Shown in pieces: positions 47,249-57,701 of a DNA stretch of 64,000 nt. The notes beneath the pieces were generated by a model. It made no database searches, had not been told where the DNA came from, and was given only the letters and a program-made list of their open reading frames with translations. The stretch's first letter is position 1, and each line of letters opens with the position of its first letter. Source of the stretch: Pezicula radicicola (Eukaryota > Ascomycota > Leotiomycetes > Helotiales > Dermateaceae); NCBI GenBank assembly GCA_003008705.1, contig PDUO01000025.1, positions 747,709 through 811,708 of the forward strand. Reading direction: 5' to 3'. Position numbers and translations under genes: made by a program.

Positions 47249-49210
47249 ATGTCTTTCGGCTTCGGTATCAGCGACTTCTTAGCCACCGCGCAGCTGGCAC
47301 ACACACTGTGCCAGGCTCTATCTGACGCGCAAGGTTCTGTTCGGGAATATCAAGAACTCGCTGCTTAGCTCCATGTGGTTCGCAAGGTTCTGCTTCAAGC
47401 TGAACAGCTCCATTCAGCAAATCAGCTGGGTCAGCTCACTGAAAATGCTCTTCTCCTCGCAGTCAACTCGACGATTGTGGCTGTGGAGTTATTTCTGGAT
47501 TAGGCAGAGGCACATCAAGAAGCTTGAAGGCCGGTGGACCTTGGAATGTCTTCAGAGGTCTCTTTATGGAAAGCACGTGGGAAGTCCACATGCCGGAGAA
47601 GGTGAGTGATACTCCTCGCCCTTTCCAGTTACTATCTCTGATATTCAAATTTTAGGTTAAATATCTGAAGACTTCTCTGGCTACCATACTTGCCACCACC
47701 AACTGCCTTGTTTCTCTTGCCTGTTATTACAAGTAGGCGGATTGGTCCACCTCGCTATAATCAATCTACTAATCGAAACTATAGTGCTGGATATGATTCA
47801 AGGTGTAATTTTCATATATCTCCCGACCTTAGTTCTAAACCGTATGATAACCCATGGAAAAGTGTGAGGCTTCAAGCCAGGCTATGTACGTCCGGTTATG
47901 AGTCCGACGGTCCCGATTTCGCAATGCAGGAAGATTCCACAAATTTCTTTAGACCTGGCCAGACTTTTGCTTCAAAAATAACTTCATCTTTACACTTGTA
48001 TACTGATCGCCCTCTCCAGGACGTGGATTTTGGGCACCTCTCACATGAGACAACCTTGAAGCTTAAAGATATAGCTCAGCTGAAAGATCTTGAGGATAGA
48101 AAGAAAAGACTAGCCGAAATACGCAAACTTTCTCTAAATAAAATGATACCTTATTGTAAAGACATATTACAAGATCGTGGGAAGGTTGAATGCTTGTTAT
48201 GTACAGGTTAATATGTAGACAAGTGGATTATCATTGACGATATTTCTGAAGCAAGACCCATCCAGACCGACCACACCATATTTAATATGTTAGATAATTA
48301 TATGGACCTAAGTACTGACGAGCATTATCTTGTCAGTCCCATCATGATGCAGATATTTGCGGTTGTTCGTCAGGGAAAGGATGAGTGCTTATGCTTGGAC
48401 ACTCACACGCAAGTGAGAACGAATTTCTTTGGCGCAAACACTGACATATACATAAGTTGCGCAAAATCTGGCTGTTCATCCCAATCTGGTCAAGAGCTGT
48501 TTGCTATTATACACTCTGACAAAGAAGTTCCTTCTCCTCTGCCGGATGAAACAAAAATGGTGCTGTGTCCAATGCACATGAAGCCCGAGCATGCTTCTAC
48601 AGCTCTGCGACTCTCTGTTCAAGTTTATTTTGGTCGCACATACGGAGGTACATGGGTTAAGTATTGTTCCCTACCAAGTCAGTGCTAGATTATGCGTGCT
48701 ATTTATCCTAGAAGTACAGATTGTTATTGGCCATTTTTGGTCGTTTACGCTCCAAACGGTACTCACAGACGTTGCAAGGTACAATACTTTCCCCATGTAA
48801 CTCCGTATGACAAATAACAACCTGTATTTCTAGGATAAATAGCACGCATAATCTAGCACTGACTTGGTAGGGAACAATACTTTCCCCATGTACCTCCGTA
48901 CTTGATTGACCATGGTATCAGTATTCAGCCACTTTGGCTAATTCATCCCGCCTCCATGGAGACCCTCCTCAATCAATTTGAGACAAATGTATTCAAACCC
49001 ATTGGTGGACTAAAAGAAAGTTCTCCAAATATACTAGCAGATAATCAAACTAAAGAAGCAACTAAAAACTCAACAGTGGACTCAAATATGGAGCTAGCAG
49101 ATATGAGCATCGTTAAAGAGATTCGCCAGAACATAATCAAGGCGTTAGGCGACAACTTGTCTCTGGAACACTGTCCACAGCCTCTAGCTAACTTAGCGGC
49201 AGAGATCTAG
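47249..49210 (+). pseudogene. Relic of a fungal STAND-type N-terminal domain gene
   Basis: ATG 47249 begins MSFGFGISDFLATAQLAHTL, the characteristic start of the N-terminal domain found on many fungal NLR-like (STAND) and related proteins. In the same frame three stops interrupt a recognisable continuation: after QELAA (TAG where Gln is expected), after VAVELFLD (TAG), and after AHQEA (TGA). Further open segments at 47690-48211, 48287-48688 and 48902-49210 look like pieces of the same plus-strand gene (KDIAQLKDLEDRKKRLAEI, RQGKDECLCLDTHTQVRTNF, METLLNQFETNVFKPIGG). Every stop is consistent with a C-to-T change. A large inverted duplication at 48641-48900 breaks the 3' portion. No NTPase motif is visible. 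Confidence 0.6.
48641..48900. repeat. Long near-perfect inverted repeat (86-bp arms, 88-bp loop)
   Basis: Arms 48641-48726 and 48815-48900 match as reverse complements at 82 of 86 positions. Weaker pairing goes on for about 7 bp to 48733 and 48808. The outermost 30 bp (starting TACGGAGGTACATGGG) occurs a third time, on the minus strand at 48777-48806 inside the loop. The left arm is coding-like sequence of the relic (GRTYGGTWVKYC), so the right arm is a copy of it in inverse orientation. No transposase or target duplication was found. Confidence 0.85.
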
Positions 49211-50380
49211 GGGTCAAAGCAGCAATTACTTAGATCCAAAGAAGGAAATAAACTTTGGTGATTTCTCTTTTTGTATTGGACTTTAGCAGCAGAAGACGAG
49301 ACTTACTTTCACCACTCCGTTGTGTGGTTTCCTAATTAGGCAGCTCGCCTATTTCTGCGCCAGCAAAGAATTGCATTTTTTATAAGATACCTTAGTTGAG
49401 ACAACTAGGCACTTTATGTCTGCTAAGCGGCTCAGATCTCAGCTAATGCTCTGAAATCCCCTTCCACATTCCTTGTCGAGATCACTATCATGTATTAGAT
49501 AATATAACCAAATCCGACCATTTCAAATATTTCGATTCATGAAATGTTCCATGATATCAAGAAACTAACAGCGCAGGGAAACGCAAAAAGAGACGCGTAC
49601 CCATGTGCGGCGAAGTGGCGCTAACCTGAGTCTTACAGGGATACATATTTTTTAAGAACGTCTCTGAATGGCTTCGTACTTCGCTAAATTACCTAAAGTA
49701 ATTTTCTTGGAAACAGAAGTCATGAATCATGAACTTAAACTCAGGATGTTACCTCTAGGCTACAGTCTTGGAAGTTCTTTGCACAAAGGCAATCATATTT
49801 TCTTAACATCTGCGAACGGTCTTCTACTGAGACTCTGTTCTTGGATTTGTAGCAGGCAAAGGTTAAGCGAAAAGTTGAGCTGAAAAAGACTTGGGTCGTG
49901 AAATAAATAGCATTAAGGCCACAAGAGGCTGTGTTTTATGCCCAGCGTTTAGGGAGGTAGCTCACAACTTACAAATATTTGTAGCTACTTGTCGGTTAAA
50001 TGGCATCATTATACAAGATCAGCCAAGTCAAGCTACCCAAAACCAAGATCGATCTTCACAAAGTATACACACATCTCCCAGACAGATCACCACGTAATAC
50101 CCAAGGTATTCAAGTTTCTCGCCAGGGTGTTACAACTACCTACCCCTTTATGTGGTGAATATCAAGATCTTGGCTAGGTTCTGGAAGCATCTCGTTCGAT
50201 GTAGTGCCAGGCCGCCAGCTCAACTCTCGAGGCAGTGCCAGCGCAGTGCTGCTTCCTCTCACTTTTATTTAAAAGGTAAAGATATAGCTTATAACTAATG
50301 TAAGTAATCTTTATTCGCTCTTCTGGTTCTCATTATTGTCATCCATATCTCATATCTCTATCAAGTCGCAAATCGCAAAA
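49211..50380. other. Intergenic
   Basis: No supported gene; short ORFs only. The last 200 bp presumably hold the FAS1 promoter. Confidence 0.5.
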
Positions 50381-51715
50381 ATGCTCTTCAAAGCCCTCAT
50401 AGTTACGGCTCTAGCCTTCCTCAGTTCAGCGCAAACACTCCTCGAAGCACTTTCCTCTCAAAATGCATCTCTCAGCACCCTAAACAGTAAATCCCTCCTT
50501 ATAATCACAGCTTTCCACCAAACCTAACACACGCCTACAGCTTTACTCGGTACACAACCAGCCCTAGTATCAGCTCTAGGCAGCGCCTCAAACATAACAG
50601 TCCTAGCACCCAACAACCAAGCCCTCTCTACCTTCCTCAACTCCTCGGCAGCAGCAGATCCAGGTGGCGTCGCCGCTCTCCTCACATATCATGTTCTAAA
50701 CGGCACATATTTCGCTTCGGACTTTGATGACACATCAGATTTTACTCCGACGTTACTTACAAATACAATATACGAAAATGTGACTGGTAGTCAAGTTTTG
50801 GATCTTGTATTATCGGGTCAGAATGCTACGATTTATTCTGGTTTAAAGGCGAATTCTTCTATTGTCACACCTGTAAGTCTCGTAACTATGCAACGCCCGC
50901 AGGGATATAAATGCGAAAAGAAATGAAAACAGAACCTCAATTTTACAGGTGGCGTGATCCACATAATTGACAATGTTCTAACCCTCCCCACACCACCTTC
51001 AAACACAACCCTTGATCTCGGGCTTACCGCCTTAGCCGGAGCTCTAACAAAAGCCAACCTTCTCTCCACAGTCGATTCCCTCTCAGACATAACCATATTC
51101 GCACCCTCAAACGCAGCATTCCAAGCCATCAGTTCCGCAACTTTAAATCTCACAACCGAACAACTTACATCAATTTTAACGTACCATGTTATAAATGGAA
51201 CGGTTGCATATAGTTCTGATTTAAGTGATGAAACTGTAACAACTCTTGGTGGCCAAAGTTTGAGAATTGAGGTTGAAGATGGAAATGTTTTTGTTAATAG
51301 TGCTAAGGTTGTTATTGCTGATGTTTTGGTTGCTAATGGTGTTGTTCATGTTATTGATAAGTAAGTTTTCTCTTTCCCTCATCTCTCCCATCAATTCCTC
51401 TATAGTCCTTTAAATACTAAATAATCAAAAAACAGCGTTCTCAACCCAACAAACACAACAGCCTCAGCGCCAACAGGAACAGCAACAAGATCAGGTTCCC
51501 CTGCTTTCGGTGGTGCCTCATCAGCTTCAAGTATCCCATTTACTAGTGGTATAACAGCTACGACTACTGCTGCTACTGCTACTTCAACCGCTAGTGTTAC
51601 TGGTGCTGGTACAGGTACTTCTAGTAGCTCGACAGGTGGTGCTTCCATGCCTACTGGTGCTATTGGAGCAGCTGCTTTATTTGGAGCAGCTGGGTTATTG
51701 GCTGCTAATTTGTAG
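50381..51715 (+). CDS. Secreted FAS1 (fasciclin) protein, probably GPI-anchored
   Basis: FAS1 domains mediate adhesion at the cell surface. Exons 50381-50486, 50541-50872, 50933-51360 and 51436-51715 sum to 1146 nt, 381 residues. A signal peptide (MLFKALIVTALAFLSSAQT) is followed by two FAS1 domains. The first has ITVLAPNNQAL and LLTYHVLNGTY; the second has ITIFAPSNAAF, ILTYHVINGTV and VVHVIDNVLNP. The acceptor at 50932 (leaving NLNFTGGVIHIIDNVL) keeps the frame; the later TTTTACAG does not. A Ser/Thr/Gly-rich stalk ends in the hydrophobic TGAIGAAALFGAAGLLAANL, as expected for GPI attachment. The neighbour downstream is also a likely GPI protein. Confidence 0.92.
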
Positions 51716-52724
51716 TTAAGACTTTTCGGCTTGCTTGATCGGGTTAAGGACGTGTATATTTTTGGGATTCGGCATTATTTGTTTATACCATGGTCGGGAG
51801 AATTAATGTAATAGTAGTACCTCCTCACCGACGTCGAGGTTCTAGCTTTGTGATTTGCAGGTGGTTCAATGAATTACTTTCCACTTGTCACATACCTGAC
51901 AATAGTATTTCCAATCTTTCCTAAAATTAATTCCAACTGTTCTTAATATTTTAGAATAGAAAACAAAAATGAAATGTATTATATAATTTAACTTAGCTAG
52001 TCTTAACCCTAAGCATAACAACATAACTAACTCAAAGCCCTAAATAAGAATCTGACCATAGTACTTACAGTAGAGATTTTATACATTCGCAGGTCGCATG
52101 GAGGTGAACTGCGTAATGCGTATCATGATCCCTCCCTCTATGCTTGATGAGTCGGCATGTCGGCCACACTTCCCCGCGAATCCTCGCTTAATATTAACAT
52201 TTCCCCAAGTCCCCTTTTCCCATAATATAAACCTCGGTTCCTGATCCCCTGATCCCCTGATCTCCTAGTTCATCGTCACCGTTTCTTCTGAAACTTAGAT
52301 GCAACAAAAACTCATGGTTTTTCCAACCGCACCGCTGCGTCCTTTGCAGAAACTAACTCCGAATTGTAATTATTTGACCATTCTCATCTTATGTTGGATG
52401 TTTTACCTATTTGAGAATTCGGACGAATGAGATGTCAGAGTAACATCTCTTCGCAATGTTTTGATACCTGTCTCATGTGAACTTATCTGCCGGTTCAGTG
52501 CGGTTCAGCCAAGCGTGCTTGGGACGACCTTAAAACACTCTCGAGCATCATGGCATGCGGGGGTTTGCTGCAAATTATATATTACCAGACGAATTCCCCC
52601 ATGGACGACGAGGGGTTACGGGTATTGAAAGTTGAACTTTCGCCATAAAGTCCTTTAATACAACGATATTGTAGCTTCTCAGCGAGACTACCTCTATGCA
52701 GTTGCGGCCTATTTAATATTCGAC
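51716..52724. other. Intergenic between the two GPI-type genes
   Basis: No ORF of note. A tandem CTGATCCC repeat lies at about 52241-52265. The last 40 bp before 52725 contain a TATTTAATAT sequence that may be a TATA-like element. Confidence 0.5.
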
Positions 52725-53625
52725 ATGTATACTTCTAGTCTCTTCTTCGCATTCGCGACATTTATTTCCTCGGTTGTGGTTGTAGCACAAACTCCAGATG
52801 GATTTACGCCTGAAAGTACGGTTAAATTGGGTGTATCGTTTCCACAGTCTGGCATCACAGTAACGCCAGGTCTAGCTGTTCCCCGACAAGGTAAATCATC
52901 CTCAAGTCCTCTATAGTTCATAACTTTCGTATCTGCAAGCCAACCAACCGACCAAAAAGAACAAACTGACAATATACCTCCTCATAGACACAGCAACAGC
53001 TCCAACCATAACACCCCCAACAACTGCCACAGCAAACACAACCTACGCACTCTTCATGCTAGACCTAGACGTCTCCCGCAACAACACGCGCGTAACCCTC
53101 CTGCATTGGTTCCAACCCGACCTCACCCTATCCTCTTCATCAGTCAACAAAACCCTCAGCGTCTCCTCAAACAACAAAACAGGACCAGGCGCAACCTATC
53201 TCCAACCCTCTCCCCCAGTAGGAGATATAGCCCATCGCTATACCCAAATCCTGTTCGCCCAACCTTCGAATTTTTCTGTTCCAACTTCTTTTGGGATTAA
53301 TCCTCCTACTAGTAATACGAATCGCATTGGATTTGATTTGGCGAGCTTTGTTGAGGCTAGTGGACTTGAAAGTCCTGTTGCTGGGAACTTTTTTACTGTG
53401 CAGCAGACTAATACTACTGGCACGGGGGCGGGGAATGAAACTGGGACTGCTAGTGGGAGTGGGAGTGCGACTGGGACGACTACGAGTACGGCTACTGCTA
53501 CCGGGACTACTGTGCCGTTCAAGGGAGGTGTTGTGGGAATGAGGGGGTTACTTGGAGGAGAACAGATGGTTGCTATTTTGGGGGGAGTTGTTGTGGCTTT
53601 TGTAGGAGGGATGGTTTTAGTTTAG
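52725..53625 (+). CDS. Secreted PEBP-like protein, probably GPI-anchored
   Basis: Exons 52725-52890 and 52988-53625 (97-bp intron) give 267 residues. A signal peptide opens the protein (MYTSSLFFAFATFISSVVVV). The body follows the phosphatidylethanolamine-binding protein pattern: TTYALFMLDLDVSRNNTRVT, then LHWFQPDL, then YLQPSPPVGDIAHRYTQILF. The central DPD motif of the family appears altered to DLDV, and the GxHR-like motif reads DIAHRY, so ligand binding may be changed. A Thr/Gly-rich stalk and a hydrophobic tail (MVAILGGVVVAFVGGMVLV) fit a GPI signal. Similar secreted PEBP-like proteins are widespread in fungi; their function is not established. Confidence 0.85.
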
Positions 53626-53661
53626 TTGCGATTTAAGTACTTCGTTGTATTTAATTAAGAA

Positions 53662-54093
53662 AATTGTTATTCGGCATTGACTTCACCAAATCAGGATAAG
53701 ACCTAGAGTGCAACTACCATTAAGTGCTACTTCTACCCACACTAAAATTACTAGTGAATTCAAGTAACTCTTACACTTCCGTTACTATTCTATTTTATTT
53801 TATTAAGTGCTTGGCTACTAAACAATCAATCCTCTTCTACTTGCTTTTGTTGTTGCTTATAGAGCTGCTCTTGTTGGTTCTTCGATAATAGCGGCTCCTA
53901 ATAGCGTTAGTAAAAATTGCGCAACGTGGTGACCGGGCGACGACGAGGTAGTAGGCAACGATAGGGTGGTGGCGCGTAGTGTACTTAAATTCACTAGTAA
54001 TTTTAGTGTATGTAAAAGTATCATACGCGAGCTAGTGCTGATGCTGTCACTCTACATAGCCCGATTTAGTTAAGTCAATGCCGAATAACAATT
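53662..54093. mobile_element. MITE-like element with nested inverted repeats (432 bp)
   Basis: Outer arms 53662-53695 and 54060-54093 are reverse complements at 31 of 34 positions (outermost AATTGTTATTCGGCATTGAC). Inside, a second pair 53739-53766 and 53982-54009 matches at about 27 of 28 positions. The central part is non-coding in all frames I checked. The architecture fits a non-autonomous DNA transposon. No certain target duplication was seen. The element lies between the PEBP-like and HAD genes. Confidence 0.7.
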
Positions 54094-54513
54094 CCCTTGA
54101 TTAAGTCAATTAGTTAATTATATTATATAAGTATGATATGTTCCTTGACTTCAACTATTTGACTGATGATAGGTACGTGTACTGTGGCATAGCATTTATT
54201 GCGATAAGGATCAAGCTTCTATCTAGTGTTGCTAATTTTAGGAGGCTTTTCTTCAGAGTTAGCCACGCGATGGGGGCTAGTGCAGTATTGTAACGGCCAG
54301 TTTGTATGAAGTAGCTACTCTAAGCAAAACTTATCCTCGAAGGGTTAAGCAGCTTCATCGTACTCGTACTCGTGATCCAATTAAGCAAGATAGCAAACAT
54401 GACAAACATACTATGCTTTGTTTTTTTTTTTTTTCCAAGATGCCGAGGCGGATATTCCGGCGAACATCATACCATTCCGAAAATAACTTCAACCAACCCC
54501 AAGACATCCCAAA

Positions 54514-55341
54514 ATGCCTCTCGATCTAACCGAGTACAAAGTACTCAGCTTCGACATCTATGGAACTCTTATCAACTGGGAAACCGGAATCTTTGAAGAG
54601 CTTCTAGAGCGTCTAGGAGGCGCGACCGATGTAGAACGAAACATAGGCGCCACCTCAGCAGAAAGCTTACGAAACGAACTCCTCTCCATGTACGCAGCCG
54701 AAGAAAAGAGACTTCAGAAAGAATTCCCTGGCATGGGATATCAATCTGTGTTGTCTGAGATATACTTGCTTATCGGAGAGCGACTTGAAATCGCTGTCGA
54801 GCAGGACAAGGCACTTTCGTTCGGCGCAAGCATTCCTCAATGGCCTGCTTTCACTGATACCGTAGCTGCTATGAAGAAATTGGCAAAATATTATAAGCTG
54901 GTTGTACTTTCTAATGTTGATGGGGAATCTTTTAGAGCTACGCTGCGTACCCCTCTTGAAGGAGTCAAATTCGACGCTGTGTACACGGCTGAAGAAATCG
55001 GAAGCTACAAGCCAGCTCCTGAGAACTTCAAATATCTAATTGAGCATGTGAAGAAGGATTTCCTGGTTCCCAAGGATCAGATCTTGCATGTTGCGAATAG
55101 TCTTACGCATGATCACGTGCCGGCGAAGAAGATTGGGATGCGGCCTGGGGTATGGATTGAGAGACGGGGAGAGAGATGTTGTTTAACTGGAGATGTGAAT
55201 TCGATTTTGAAAAGTGGAAAGGTGGAGTTTGGGGCGAGGTTTAAGAATTTGAGGGAGCTTGCTGAGGCAGTTGAGAAGGCTTTTGAGGAGAAGAAGGAGA
55301 GGGATGCAAACCCGGGGACTGGGACATACAATTGGCTATGA
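54514..55341 (+). CDS. HAD-superfamily type II haloacid dehalogenase-like protein
   Basis: An intronless gene of 275 residues. The first HAD motif is SFDIYGTLINWE (nucleophile Asp; the second Asp of DxD is Tyr, as in L-2-haloacid dehalogenases rather than phosphatases). Motif II is VVLSNVDG, motif III the Lys of SYKPAPENF, and motif IV the HVANSLTHDHVPAKKIGM region. Length and order match type II dehalogenases. The substrate in fungi is unknown. The tail after about residue 240 is Lys/Glu-rich and may be disordered. An in-frame ATG upstream is absent, so 54514 is the start. Confidence 0.9.
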   Translation: MPLDLTEYKVLSFDIYGTLINWETGIFEELLERLGGATDVERNIGATSAESLRNELLSMYAAEEKRLQKEFPGMGYQSVLSEIYLLIGERLEIAVEQDKALSFGASIPQWPAFTDTVAAMKKLAKYYKLVVLSNVDGESFRATLRTPLEGVKFDAVYTAEEIGSYKPAPENFKYLIEHVKKDFLVPKDQILHVANSLTHDHVPAKKIGMRPGVWIERRGERCCLTGDVNSILKSGKVEFGARFKNLRELAEAVEKAFEEKKERDANPGTGTYNWL

Positions 55342-55976
55342 AAATCTTTAGTGGTTTGCCGATTACCTGGGATATGGCGAAACTGTAAACATATGTTACA
55401 CAATCGGGCATTGAAGGTGAAAAAGTAACTCCTCGCTAATACTTCGCCTGCAGGCCTCTTTTGCTGAGTCGCAATGTCTTCTTCTTCTCAGGCTACAGAT
55501 TCTCAATTCTGTAGAGTTACTATAGCTGGTAGCTATTAAGAAGGTAGAGCGTTTGGGGTATGCTCAGTTTCCCTTCTGAACTACATTTTAACTCTTCAAG
55601 GTAGAAAAAAAACCGGGAAATTTTCTAACTGCTTTTCTTACTGAAACCATCTTCCAAAATGCAGAAGAGTGCTTCAAAAAAAACAGTAAGGCATGTCTCC
55701 CTTTGTCCGTCTCCTGCCTCAAGCTTAGACCAATAGTTCGTTCACTAAGCGAGGCTCGCCTCTCTACTCTTAAAACCTTATACAACGTAGAATTGCCTCG
55801 TATTTATACATAAAGTAGCTCTATAGTTCGAGCTCGAAGATTTAATCATAGCGGGGCGCATCTGTACCTAGTATCATCTTGTTGACCACCAAGAGAGAGC
55901 AAGAAAGGTTCAACGGACGAGTTTATATAAACCTTATCAGCTTCTAGGCCTGATCTACTAGGCTATACTAAGCAGC
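55342..55976. other. Intergenic
   Basis: 3' flank of the HAD gene and promoter region of the GH5 gene. No ORF of note. Confidence 0.5.
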
Positions 55977-57392
55977 ATGTTTTTCCAATTTAAACTCACA
56001 CTTAGTAATCCTATGTCGGCCTACCCACCAATGACCACAATGACACAACCACAACCAAAATCACAACCAAAACCAAAGGAAACAACAACAGCAACAAACA
56101 TGAGAACCACTTTCAAAAAACTCCTCTACCTACTAGCAGCCCTAGAAATCCTTCTATCCCTCCTCTACACATTCCACCTCCACAATCCACTATCCTACTT
56201 CTCTAACACATCATCAACACCACAAAACCCACCACCACCGGCACCACCGGCACCACCACCATCACCATTCCCATCACCCCTAAGAAAAAACACAACCCTA
56301 CTAACACCCCCCCTCACCACCCACGGACGCTCCATCCTCTCCTCCACAGGAACACCCATCAAACTCTCCAGTATAAACTGGTACGGCGGAAGCGACATAT
56401 ACTACACGCCCTCCGGACTCTCAACACTCCACCGCAGCAGAATAGCTACGACACTAAAAACGCTAGGATTCAACAGCGTCCGACTACCCTACTCAGACTT
56501 CATGGTCACTCAAAACCCTCTAATCCCCCAGGAACAACTAACCGCAAACCCGGATCTTGTAGGCCTTACAGCGCTAGAAGTTTTCGAAGCGGTGGTAACT
56601 TCATTAACGGATGTAGGATTGGCTGTTATAGTGAATAATCATATAACGACCGCTACGTGGTGTTGTGGGATTAATCCATGTGATATACTATGGTATAATT
56701 CCTATCTACCATTCTCCAAGCAATTTTGCCAGGTTCGACAAACTGAGGAATCTTGGATTGAGAACTGGATTACGATCATGAAACCCCTGGCTTCAAATCC
56801 CCTAGTAATAGGCGTCGATCTCCGTAACGAGCCTAGAAGTCTCTGGGGGACCTTAAAATGGTCAACCTACCTCACCGCTGCTCAAACCGCTGCGAACACA
56901 TTACACAAACTGAATCCACACTGGTTGATCATCCACGAAGGTCTCTCATCCTCCAACGATCTAACACCCGTCCGTCATCACCCACTGGAGCTTACCATCC
57001 CAAATAAAGTAGTATACTCAGTCCACGTATACGGATGGTCTGGATGGGGATCATGGGAGGGTTCGTATTCGGGACGGAGTTATGAGAGTTTTAAGGAGAG
57101 TATGCGCGAGAATTGGGCGTATTTGTTGGAGGAGGATATTGCGCCTGTTTGGGTGGGCGAGTTTGGTGCGCCGAGGAGGATTGGGGACTGGCCGAGTGAG
57201 GGGGATTTGAATTATTGGGATCATTTGATTAGATTTTTGGTGGAAGTTGATGCGGATTTTGCGTACTGGGCTATTAATCCGCGCAAGCCGAAGGATAATG
57301 AGATTGAGGCCTATTCGCTTGTTGAGGACGATTGGGAGACGCCTATCATGGACTATCGAATGCAGGATTTGACGAAGTTGATGGGCAATTGA
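55977..57392 (+). CDS. GH5 glycoside hydrolase, N-terminally membrane-anchored
   Basis: GH5 enzymes cleave beta-glucans, mannans or related polysaccharides. The catalytic domain runs from about residue 120 to 455. Visible elements are SINWYGGSDIYYT, LGFNSVRLPYSDFM, VIVNNHITTATWCC, IGVDLRNEPRSLWG (acid/base Glu) and APVWVGEFGAPRRI (nucleophile Glu). The start is not a classical signal peptide. After a Gln/Pro-rich cytosolic stretch comes one transmembrane helix (LLYLLAALEILLSLLYTFHL), then a Pro/Ser-rich stalk, so this is probably a type II membrane enzyme of the secretory pathway or cell surface. In-frame ATGs at 55977, 56013 and 56100 are alternatives; the last still keeps the helix. No carbohydrate-binding module is seen. 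Confidence 0.88.
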   Translation: MFFQFKLTLSNPMSAYPPMTTMTQPQPKSQPKPKETTTATNMRTTFKKLLYLLAALEILLSLLYTFHLHNPLSYFSNTSSTPQNPPPPAPPAPPPSPFPSPLRKNTTLLTPPLTTHGRSILSSTGTPIKLSSINWYGGSDIYYTPSGLSTLHRSRIATTLKTLGFNSVRLPYSDFMVTQNPLIPQEQLTANPDLVGLTALEVFEAVVTSLTDVGLAVIVNNHITTATWCCGINPCDILWYNSYLPFSKQFCQVRQTEESWIENWITIMKPLASNPLVIGVDLRNEPRSLWGTLKWSTYLTAAQTAANTLHKLNPHWLIIHEGLSSSNDLTPVRHHPLELTIPNKVVYSVHVYGWSGWGSWEGSYSGRSYESFKESMRENWAYLLEEDIAPVWVGEFGAPRRIGDWPSEGDLNYWDHLIRFLVEVDADFAYWAINPRKPKDNEIEAYSLVEDDWETPIMDYRMQDLTKLMGN

Positions 57393-57701
57393 AATATTCA
57401 TGGAAAGTCATGCTTGGATAACGAGTGAGTATATCTGCGAGCTGTAGTCGCTGAAGAAACCGAAGGATTGAAAGTTTATTAGATTATGGTATTACGCTGA
57501 TGCTATGCTATAATGGTATCATTTACTTATGAAGGAAAACGCGAAGCGACAGCTTATTGTTGAAATTACACCCAGCAACTATTCCTGACGTCTAAAACTC
57601 ATCTCGTCTTTCCGGAACTTGGGCGAATGATATCGCCGTAGAATGCAACCTCAGTCTGCAAGGATCATACTAATCCTCGGGCCAGTCCGTTGGACTGGCT
57701 A
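57393..57701. terminator. Convergent 3' region of GH5 and GT2
   Basis: 309 bp between two stop codons facing each other (57392 plus, 57702 minus). No gene. Confidence 0.4.
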
